From the NCBI GenBank assembly GCA_002315255.1, contig DCGM01000033.1, positions 4,802-27,948 of the forward strand: a stretch of 23,147 nt of DNA, given 5' to 3'. This DNA comes from Lachnospiraceae bacterium UBA1778. GTDB taxonomy: Bacteria; Bacillota; Clostridia; Lachnospirales; Lachnospiraceae. The notes beneath the pieces were generated by a model. It saw only the letters and a list, made by a program, of their open reading frames with translations. It did not search any database and was not told where the DNA came from. Shown here piece after piece: positions 15,908 through 23,147 of the stretch. The translations under genes were made by a program, and so were the position numbers. How positions within the stretch are numbered: position 1 is the first letter of the stretch; the number at the start of each line of letters is the position of its first letter.

Positions 15908-18900
15908 ATGAAAAATAAACATAGCAAAAACCGCTATTTATCCATAATCCTGACGGCTCTCGTACTGGCCGCTTCTGTCGGAATCGCCTTTTCCGCCTTC
16001 AGCGCGGTAGCGTCTTCCACAGAAATGAAAGGTCAGAACGGATGGGTCTATTCAGCGGATGGCCTGACGATTCGCGCGAAGAACAGTCAGATTAACGCAA
16101 ATGCCTCGGTTTCTTTAGATCCTGACGGACTCTTTTTAGAGAACCGCACCGGACTCTCCATGACCGATGCCACACTTTTTCGCGCGGAGGGCTGGAATGA
16201 GCAGCCGTATATCGATTCATTCTACATTCTTTACGAGGGGCTGACAGCAGACGGAACCGTATATTCCTCGTTTGTCACGCCGACTGCGCCGGGCTCTTAT
16301 TCCGCGCGCCTCGTCATCCTTTCGACACCCTCAGATCCGACGAACATTGGCGTTTCCTCTGAAAAAATCTATTTCTATCAGGTTTCTTCGGAAGCGCGGG
16401 ATTTTCTCACGATTGACCATACGGCGGAGGAGAAGGCTGCAGCGAAAAAGTCGACTGTCCTTTCCGAAGACGGCTATTATCAGGTCAGTACAGCAGAGGA
16501 ACTGGCGTTTGTGACGGCGAATTTCGGCTTGGACGCAAAAATCGAAATCACTTGCGATATCGTCTATAACCCGATCACGGTCGATCAGAACGGAACCGTA
16601 TTCTTATGCGATCCGCTCCTTTTTAACTGGACTCCGTTCGGAACGGCGGAGAAGCCTTTTACCGGTATCATTAAAGGAAACGGGCATACGATTTTCGGCC
16701 TTTACCAGAACGATGGAAGCCCGTACAGCGGCCTCGTCGGCTATGGAAAAGGCTGCACGATTACGGATCTCACGCTGTCGGACTGCGTATTCAGAGCGGC
16801 CTGGACCGGCTCGGCCGGCGCTTTTGTAGGCGCGCTGGACCTGTCAAGCAACGACGGGCATGCGATCCTTCTCCAGAATTTATATTCGAATAATTGCTAT
16901 ATTTTCGGAAAAAATGCCGGCGGAATCGTCGGACTTTGCAAAACTACTGAAATAACGGATCTCTTTGCTTCAGAAGAAACCTATACAAATAAACGGAATT
17001 ACCTGACGTTTTCGAACTGCGTATCGACGAGCCGCATTTTCGCTCATCAGAATGCCGGCGGAATCATCGGTCAGATGAATGGCGGCACGGTCGTCACGAT
17101 TGAGAGATGCCTCAATGCAGGACTCGTGGAAGGCGAGAATAACGGCGGCGGCATCATTGGCGAAGCCGATTACTTCTATCAGCGGCTTTTTCTTAAAAAA
17201 TGCGCGAATATCGAAACGGTCAAGGGCTATTTTTATGCGGGCGGCATCATCGGTTATCTGAACCTTACCGATCCGTCCGGAACGACTTTAGAAGAACTGG
17301 AAGCCCTGATCCCGGACCCGTATACGAACCGGGCCGGTGATGCGGAACGGTATTATGGCGATACGCGGATTGAGTATTGCTATTCGATAAAGGATGCCGA
17401 AGGCTGGTATACCGGCGGCATGATCGGTGCACCGATGCCGATTGACAATGATGAAGCCTTCGGCTGTAAGTGCATGACCGACTGCCGTTCCGTGCAGGAA
17501 CCGGACTTCGGAATCTATGGCGGAGGCGGATATTTCCAGACTTACACAGGCTATTATCAGACCTGGCGGATCCTTAGTGAGAGCCTCGCGGTTTCTACAG
17601 TCGAGCGTTCTGTCGGTGCTTTTTCGGGAGCGTTCTATCAGATCATTGACGGCGAAGACGGAATGAGCTTTAAGGCCGTAAAACATTCGCTGATCAGCGG
17701 AAAAGAGACCGAGAGCAAGGAAGTGATTCAGAATCCGTACACCTATACGGGAGAATCCTTAGGCGACAGAGCCGCTTCCTGCAGCCATACCTTCGCTTAT
17801 CAGGTGAAAGGGAACCGGATTTACGCGGTCTGCACGAAGTGTCATAAGGTGGAATCGGTCTGGATGGTGATTGACGGCGTAGAAGAGGATACGGTAACCG
17901 AAAAGGATTACTGTCTCTGCATTGATACCCCGGCGATTTCTTTTAAGAAGTCGGAGGGGTGGGATTCTACCTTCCCGTTAGTGCGGCTCGCGTTTAAGAG
18001 CCCGAGCGGAAAGAAGACCTATAACACGGTCCCGACGGAAGCGGAGAATTTCGGATCAGTTTCGCTGGAAGTTTATACCGGAAAGAAGACAGCCACTATT
18101 AAGGCCTCTACAGCTCCGATCAGCCTGAGCGCCGTATGGCATCATTGGGAATATTCGGCTGACGGATTAACATTGATGGCGGACTGCCCGACCTGCCATG
18201 CGCATGCATCGGTTACGTTAAATCAGGACGGCGCTTATTCCGCGAACCTGAATGCAGAGGAAAACAGTTTTTCCGGTGTCGACTATGAAGTTTTTATCGA
18301 TAACGGCTGGCTTTCGCAGAAGGGAATAGAGACCTTCTATGTGCTTTACGACGGTCTCGCTGCGAAGACAGAATATAAGCAGAGCATCAAATATAAGACC
18401 TTTACGCGGCCGGACGGCCCCGGAGACTATACGGCGCGTCTGTCGTTAGTTACGAATCCGTTAGACCCGGATACAGCCTATCTTTCGACGCAGCCGATCG
18501 CGTACTATATCGCGACGATTCCGGCATCCGAATGCGAGATTAAAAGCTATACGCTCGGGCAGCTGAAAGGCTATCCGATGCCGGCGCTGGTGGACGGCTA
18601 TTATCAGGTCGGCACGCGCGAGGAGCTGCTGGCGCTTATCGGCGCACAGGCACGCTTATGTCAGACAGTTCCGATGGACACTGAACTGGCGGGGGTCGCC
18701 GGCCTCTCTCTCCCAGTGGTATCGATCAATATCGATCTTACGGCCGATATCATCATGAACCCGATTGTGGTGGATGAGTATGGCGATGTTTTAAGCGGAA
18801 CCTATACCATTTACAACTGGATTCCTTTCGGAACCATTGTCAGCAGCCAGAACGGCAAGCAGGTATGGGACACCGTATATTTCTCCGGTAATATCCGTGG

Positions 18901-20140
18901 AAACGGGCATGTGATCGCAGGCCTCTATAACGACACCGATTTTGGTAATCTGGGCCTGATCGGCTACTGCTCCGGCGGGAGCATTTCCGATCTTTCCCTC
19001 GAAAACTGTGCGTTTGACGCGTCCGATAATGCCGGCGCTTTTATCGGCTATTACAGTAATGAGTTTGACAATGAAACTCCCTTTACCGGAACGGATCTGC
19101 GGGCTATTAACTGCCGGATTTCCGCAGATCATGCCGCCGGCGGCATCATCGGTAAAGTAACCGGTGCCTCGGATGACCATAGTAAGCTGTTGAAATTATG
19201 TAACTGTGTTTCCGACAGTCTCGTCCGCAGCAATGGAATTGCCGGCGGAATCATCGGACTTTTGAGCAGCAATCAGCATTTAGCGGTCTATGACAGCATG
19301 AATCTCGGAATTGTGCAGGGAAATACCGATGCAGGCGGCATTCTCGGAAGAGCGGATACTTTCAGCTATGGCATTATAGAGAGATGTGTCCATATCGGAA
19401 ACGTATCTGCCCGTGAAAGTAACGGCGGCATCGTCGGCTCCTTGTATCAGCCGAACATAGGATCATCGTATCTCTATTTAGATAACTGCATCAGCATCGG
19501 AAAGCTGGGGCTCGCAGAGAATACCGGCGGCATTATCGGATATTTATGGATATTCCAGATGCAGAGGCTGTTTTCAGCAGCCGCTTCCGTCACAGGCGGC
19601 GCCTATACATCTCCTTCCACCATCTATGTGAATACCGTAAAGATTTTTGACAATGCGTTCTCGCAGGCGAAATATCAGATCGGAAGTTCAAACCGGACTT
19701 TTGACTCGGATGGGACGAGGCTTAGCAATACGACGAAGATCTCTTATATCTGTACCGATTTCTGTTCCGGGCAGCACCTGGCAGGAAGCCATTGGGAAAC
19801 GGTAACCCACTCGGGCTGCGGTCATGAAGGAAAAGAAGTGAAGCGTTGCATTATCTGCGGTGAAATCTTAGATGAGCGGATTCTTCCGGCGCATGACCAT
19901 CAGTTCGAATACGGAACCTGTAACTTCTGCGGAGAGAAAGAAGATGCTATAACGACGGCCTCCGTATTCATTAACAGCCCGGAGATTATTATTCCGATGG
20001 CGGCAGTCATTGTGATCGGCGCAGCTGTTCTGATTCTTTTTGCGAGGAAGAAAAAGGGAAAAGCGTCAGAAAAAATACAGAAAAAGAAAATGGGAGACAT
20101 CCCGGATGATGACAATAAAGATGAAAAGAGTGAGGGCTAA
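15908..20140 (+). CDS. Giant GLUG-repeat surface protein with two duplicated halves
   Basis: 1,410 residues from ATG 15908, preceded by GAGGG and four bases after the protease stop; a longer frame from 15845 overlaps the protease and has no ribosome site. A signal peptide (core about 11-38) is followed by two similar halves. Each half has an Ig-like head (WVYSADGLTI at about 43, WEYSADGLTL at about 745), a DGYYQV(S/G)T-type link, and a run of about seven GLUG-type repeats (NAGGIIGQM, YAGGIIGYL, TGGIIGYLW) at about 250-505 and 990-1210. Between and after them are Cys/His modules (CSHTFAY...CTKC; CGHEGKEVKRCIICG...CNFCG). A membrane helix (about 1361-1382) and a lysine-rich, acidic-ended tail close it. 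GLUG repeats form beta structures in secreted adhesins and proteases; no protease site is seen, so an adhesin role is likely. Confidence 0.9.
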   Translation: MKNKHSKNRYLSIILTALVLAASVGIAFSAFSAVASSTEMKGQNGWVYSADGLTIRAKNSQINANASVSLDPDGLFLENRTGLSMTDATLFRAEGWNEQPYIDSFYILYEGLTADGTVYSSFVTPTAPGSYSARLVILSTPSDPTNIGVSSEKIYFYQVSSEARDFLTIDHTAEEKAAAKKSTVLSEDGYYQVSTAEELAFVTANFGLDAKIEITCDIVYNPITVDQNGTVFLCDPLLFNWTPFGTAEKPFTGIIKGNGHTIFGLYQNDGSPYSGLVGYGKGCTITDLTLSDCVFRAAWTGSAGAFVGALDLSSNDGHAILLQNLYSNNCYIFGKNAGGIVGLCKTTEITDLFASEETYTNKRNYLTFSNCVSTSRIFAHQNAGGIIGQMNGGTVVTIERCLNAGLVEGENNGGGIIGEADYFYQRLFLKKCANIETVKGYFYAGGIIGYLNLTDPSGTTLEELEALIPDPYTNRAGDAERYYGDTRIEYCYSIKDAEGWYTGGMIGAPMPIDNDEAFGCKCMTDCRSVQEPDFGIYGGGGYFQTYTGYYQTWRILSESLAVSTVERSVGAFSGAFYQIIDGEDGMSFKAVKHSLISGKETESKEVIQNPYTYTGESLGDRAASCSHTFAYQVKGNRIYAVCTKCHKVESVWMVIDGVEEDTVTEKDYCLCIDTPAISFKKSEGWDSTFPLVRLAFKSPSGKKTYNTVPTEAENFGSVSLEVYTGKKTATIKASTAPISLSAVWHHWEYSADGLTLMADCPTCHAHASVTLNQDGAYSANLNAEENSFSGVDYEVFIDNGWLSQKGIETFYVLYDGLAAKTEYKQSIKYKTFTRPDGPGDYTARLSLVTNPLDPDTAYLSTQPIAYYIATIPASECEIKSYTLGQLKGYPMPALVDGYYQVGTREELLALIGAQARLCQTVPMDTELAGVAGLSLPVVSINIDLTADIIMNPIVVDEYGDVLSGTYTIYNWIPFGTIVSSQNGKQVWDTVYFSGNIRGNGHVIAGLYNDTDFGNLGLIGYCSGGSISDLSLENCAFDASDNAGAFIGYYSNEFDNETPFTGTDLRAINCRISADHAAGGIIGKVTGASDDHSKLLKLCNCVSDSLVRSNGIAGGIIGLLSSNQHLAVYDSMNLGIVQGNTDAGGILGRADTFSYGIIERCVHIGNVSARESNGGIVGSLYQPNIGSSYLYLDNCISIGKLGLAENTGGIIGYLWIFQMQRLFSAAASVTGGAYTSPSTIYVNTVKIFDNAFSQAKYQIGSSNRTFDSDGTRLSNTTKISYICTDFCSGQHLAGSHWETVTHSGCGHEGKEVKRCIICGEILDERILPAHDHQFEYGTCNFCGEKEDAITTASVFINSPEIIIPMAAVIVIGAAVLILFARKKKGKASEKIQKKKMGDIPDDDNKDEKSEG

Positions 20141-20143
20141 GAG

Positions 20144-22276
20144 ATGAAGAGATTTGTAAGAGATTTAACGGCGGTTCTGATGGCTGTCGTCATGTTTATG
20201 TGCAGCTCGATCGGCGTTTTTGCGGCGCAGGACTCCTATATCTCCGACATTAAGATCGGATATGGTGAGGAAGGCCGGAAAGCGCTTGCGGCAGCAGGCT
20301 ATAACGTCTGGAACATCGATGCGAATAAAGGCGGCATCTATACGGAGCGGGACGAGGACGGCAAAGAGACCGATTACGGAAATGCAGTCTATATCGGCTA
20401 TAAGACGACCATGGTAAAGGAAGATGCCATCACCGATATCGGTGTGATGAATATGACCGGAAACTATTCTTTTTCCGACTGGGCGGATGAAGTCAAATCA
20501 GCATGGGAAGAAGCGGCGCGGAAAGTGGACCGGTTCCAGGCAGCTATCGGACTTTTCAGGGAGAATTACCGGAAAGCTGTAGAGGAGAAGGAAGCCGGAA
20601 GTGAGGAGTTAAGCTTCCCGGAACTTGCTTATCAGATGATGAACTACTATTACGAGGATGACACGGCTCAGAATGTCGGCGACCTGTTTCTGAACGAGGA
20701 CACGACCGACCTGCAGCTGGAAACCGTCTTCATGCAGGGAAATGCTTCTATCCTTCGTACGATCGAATATTCTCTGGCGCTCGGCTGCGTCGAAGCGGAC
20801 GGTGATACGTTCTTAAGCCGGCTTGCAGAGGCGGACGTATATGCATCTTTGGAAGAGGATGAAGAGGACGAGGAAGACGATCCGTTGGCAGGTGAGAACG
20901 GTCAGGCGCTTGACGAGAGCATTGTCCCGTTAAACCAGGCGTGCGGCATCATAATCGATGCGATCAGCTATACGAAGGACACGGTGAGCGAGTACCGGCA
21001 GCGCTTGTCGGATATGAAAAATTATGCCGGTGAGGAAGATTATCTGAACTCGCTGGATGACCAGAATAAAGCCTCCTATACGTTTTCAAAACAGGTGTAC
21101 TCCATTCTGGAAAAGACGCCTTACGGAAACCTGGAAGGCGTCACGCTTCTCGATATCATTGATCTTTCGGAGACTACCCGCAATGAGCTCGGGCTCGTTT
21201 TAAACAGCGAAGCGGTCGCACCGCTCGCGAGATGTATGACGGCTGCGCAGATCGGCTTGCTTGAGTTTATCGGACTCGATAACCTTCTCATCATGACGGA
21301 TTCTGTTATGGATGAAGAAAGCGCTGAAGCATACCGGAGCAGTGTTCAGGCGAAACTGGAAGAGATCGCTGAAGAGTATGAAGGGAAGACGGCATCCGTC
21401 TATTATGGCGTGGACAGAAGCCTGTTTACGGATGTGGAAAATATCGCGCTGACCGGCGAAGCTGTGAAGAACCGGGTCTTTGCCGAGGGAACAGCGTTTG
21501 GGCTGCGTGAGGAAACGAGGAATACGGTGGCTACTGCTTTAGGTCCCGTTATCATCCTCAGCTGTGTTGGTTTTCTGGCTTTTGGCGCCGCCGCCTCCGC
21601 TTGGTTACATGGCGACATTGCATTGGCGCTGGGAACAAAACTGGTAGTATCGATAGGAACCATAGCCTGCTTTGTAGGCGCGATAGTGGCTTTTGTATTA
21701 TTCCTCAAGTATATCGAAAAGCCGGTTATCGAATATGAAGATGTCAGTTATACAAAAATCCCGCGTGTCCTGGTCGATATAAAACTGACGACGAACACGC
21801 TGAACAAACGGGAAGAGAAGCATTACATTCCCTACTATGCGGCCTATAACATTCAGGCAGCCGAGGGGGAGACGAACACGACGAAGCTGTTCGGCGATCT
21901 GAACGGACTCTCCGGGAAGGCGCAGTGGCTCGTGCTTTATTACACGAAGGACGAGCTCGCGGGAACACCGTTAAAGGCAGGCGACCTTCTCGTGAAGGAA
22001 GGAAGCGCTTTTTCGACGACGGAGCTCACCGGCTATCGCGCGATCCATGTTTTAGGAAACTCGAACCCCGAAAACTTAAACCAGTATCATGTGAATGATG
22101 CAGACGTCTTATTTGCAGCGGTTCCGGTCATGAAAACTTCCGGCGGATCCATCTTTACGGACAGCAGTCTCTGGAACGTAGTGGCCGGTGTCGGTCTCTT
22201 CGCAGTCGGCGGAGTCGTAGCAATGCTTCTCACGAGTGCGTACTATAAGAAGAAAAAGAAAGCGGCGGAAAACTGA
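20144..22276 (+). CDS. Unnamed secreted/membrane protein with central hydrophobic hairpin (copy 1)
   Basis: 710 residues. A signal peptide (cleavage near VFAAQ, residue 27-28) is followed by a conserved N-terminal domain (YISDIKIGYGEEGRKAL, AGYNVWNIDANKGG, YIGYKTT, DAITDIGVMNM). A long, mostly helical region follows to about 460, including an acidic EEDEEDEEDD run near 245. Two adjacent hydrophobic helices lie at about 467-487 and 500-522. A second domain (FGDLNGLSGKAQWLVLYYTK, GYRAIHVLGNSNPENLNQY) occupies about 540-670. Last is a membrane helix (677-698) and tail KKKKKAAEN. I recognise the pattern from uncharacterised proteins of gut Clostridia but know no name or function. It starts three bases after the GLUG gene and overlaps the next paralogue by one base. 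Helical ectodomain plus hydrophobic hairpin is reminiscent of alpha-pore-forming proteins, a speculation only. Confidence 0.88.
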   Translation: MKRFVRDLTAVLMAVVMFMCSSIGVFAAQDSYISDIKIGYGEEGRKALAAAGYNVWNIDANKGGIYTERDEDGKETDYGNAVYIGYKTTMVKEDAITDIGVMNMTGNYSFSDWADEVKSAWEEAARKVDRFQAAIGLFRENYRKAVEEKEAGSEELSFPELAYQMMNYYYEDDTAQNVGDLFLNEDTTDLQLETVFMQGNASILRTIEYSLALGCVEADGDTFLSRLAEADVYASLEEDEEDEEDDPLAGENGQALDESIVPLNQACGIIIDAISYTKDTVSEYRQRLSDMKNYAGEEDYLNSLDDQNKASYTFSKQVYSILEKTPYGNLEGVTLLDIIDLSETTRNELGLVLNSEAVAPLARCMTAAQIGLLEFIGLDNLLIMTDSVMDEESAEAYRSSVQAKLEEIAEEYEGKTASVYYGVDRSLFTDVENIALTGEAVKNRVFAEGTAFGLREETRNTVATALGPVIILSCVGFLAFGAAASAWLHGDIALALGTKLVVSIGTIACFVGAIVAFVLFLKYIEKPVIEYEDVSYTKIPRVLVDIKLTTNTLNKREEKHYIPYYAAYNIQAAEGETNTTKLFGDLNGLSGKAQWLVLYYTKDELAGTPLKAGDLLVKEGSAFSTTELTGYRAIHVLGNSNPENLNQYHVNDADVLFAAVPVMKTSGGSIFTDSSLWNVVAGVGLFAVGGVVAMLLTSAYYKKKKKAAEN

Positions 22277-23147
22277 TGAAGAAAATCGTAAGAAATCTGA
22301 CAGCCATCCTTTTAACGCTCGTAATGTTTATGAGCAGTTCGATCGGCGTATTAGCGGCGCAGGACACCTATATTTCCGACATTAAGATCGGATACGGCGA
22401 GGAAGGCCGGCAGGCGCTCGCAGCAGCAGGCTATAACGTTTGGAATATCGACGCGAACAGAGGCGGCATCTACGAAGAGGAAAAAGACTTCGGTAAGAAA
22501 GAAACTTATGGAAGTGCAGTCTATATCGGCTATAAGACCACGGCTGTAAAAGAGGATGCCATCACAGATATCGGCGTGATGAACATGGGCGGAAACTATT
22601 CTTATTCCGACTGGGCGGATGAAGTGGATGCAGCTTGGAAGGAAGCGGAACGGAAAGTGGACCGGTTCCAGGAAGCGATCCGGCTCTTCCGGGAGAACTA
22701 CCGGAATGCAGTAGACGGGAAGGCAGCGGGAGAGGATTTAAGCTTCCCCGAGCTTGCTTATCAGATGCTGAACTTCTATTACGAGGATGACACGGCTCAG
22801 AAGGTCGGCGACCTGTTCTTAAATGAGGACACGCCGGACCTTCAGCTGGAAACTGTCTTTATGCAGGGCAATGCGACGGTCCTCCGCGGAATTGAGTATT
22901 ATCTCGCGCTTGGATGCGTCGAAGCGGACGGCGACACGTTCTTAAAACGGCTCGCAGAAGCGGATGTATATGCGCTTATGGAAGGGGACGAAGCGGACGA
23001 TAAGGACCCGCTGGAAGCCGAAGACGGACAGACGCTCGACGAGAGCATTGTCACGCTGAACCAGGCCTGCGGGCTCCTGATCAACTCAATCGGCTATACG
23101 AAGGAGACGGTAAGCGAGTACCGGCAGCGGCTCGCTGATTTGAAAAA
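22276..23147 (+). CDS. Tandem paralogue of the 20144 gene (copy 2, 3' end outside window)
   Basis: 290 codons are open to the window edge. The ATG overlaps the preceding TGA by one base (ATGA), a classic sign of translational coupling. By eye most residues match copy 1 without large gaps: signal peptide (MSSSIGVLAAQ), YISDIKIGYGEEGRQAL, YNVWNIDANRGG, the SFPELAYQM region, LETVFMQGNA, then the same acidic linker and ESIV.LNQACG. Differences cluster near residues 65-75 and in the acidic linker (EGDEADDKDPLEAEDG). Expected features beyond the edge are the hydrophobic hairpin and C-terminal anchor. This is a fairly recent tandem duplication; whether further copies follow cannot be seen. Confidence 0.92.
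   Translation, partial: MKKIVRNLTAILLTLVMFMSSSIGVLAAQDTYISDIKIGYGEEGRQALAAAGYNVWNIDANRGGIYEEEKDFGKKETYGSAVYIGYKTTAVKEDAITDIGVMNMGGNYSYSDWADEVDAAWKEAERKVDRFQEAIRLFRENYRNAVDGKAAGEDLSFPELAYQMLNFYYEDDTAQKVGDLFLNEDTPDLQLETVFMQGNATVLRGIEYYLALGCVEADGDTFLKRLAEADVYALMEGDEADDKDPLEAEDGQTLDESIVTLNQACGLLINSIGYTKETVSEYRQRLADLK

Noticed and set aside
1..23147. tRNA, rRNA, phage or defence-system genes
   Set aside because: No tRNA-like cloverleaf, rRNA segment, integrase, capsid, restriction or toxin-antitoxin gene was recognised on either strand.

Overview
All genes in this window lie on the + strand. The content suggests a mid-GC gut- or rumen-type anaerobe of the class Clostridia (Bacillota): AGGAGG-type ribosome sites, sigma-A-like promoters, strong hairpin-plus-T-run terminators, GLUG, MBG-like and beta-helix surface proteins, and C-terminal membrane anchors with lysine tails. 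A closer taxonomic call is not supported from sequence alone. Assignments come from reading motifs by eye; no database search was possible.

Region 1 (1-2988): the C-terminal part of a large surface protein with a degenerate sortase-like PPTGD signal. It is followed closely by a cytosolic HExxH putative zinc peptidase and a RimJ/RimL-type GNAT acetyltransferase.

Region 2 (2989-8807): a non-coding leader with several hairpins, then a giant secreted surface gene. A single in-frame TAA (4779-4781) splits it at the front edge of its C-type lectin domain. Reading frame and domain logic continue unbroken across the stop, so 3309-8762 is one gene of about 1,816 residues carrying a nonsense codon. 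A strong terminator closes it.

Region 3 (8808-11105): a six-helix membrane protein with its own promoter. Next is a 350-base non-coding stretch with three tandem 24-bp repeats, possibly a mobile-element end, and a strong terminator. Then comes a nitrilase-superfamily amidohydrolase fused to a C-terminal ACT (CASTOR/ACT_7-like) domain.

Region 4 (11106-14272): a stand-alone 968-residue secreted Ig-like surface protein with its own promoter and terminator. It has a Cys/His-rich region and an acidic stalk before its membrane anchor.

Region 5 (14273-23147, running off the end): a tightly packed apparent operon. In order it encodes a seven-helix membrane protein, a PrsW-family intramembrane protease, a 1,410-residue GLUG-repeat surface protein made of two duplicated halves, and two tandem paralogues of an unnamed secreted/membrane family. 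The complete paralogue has a mostly helical ectodomain, a central hydrophobic hairpin and a C-terminal anchor. This is the best candidate for an undescribed system: a dedicated intramembrane protease co-transcribed with the membrane-anchored surface proteins it might process or monitor. No sigma/anti-sigma pair, the classical PrsW partner, is visible nearby.
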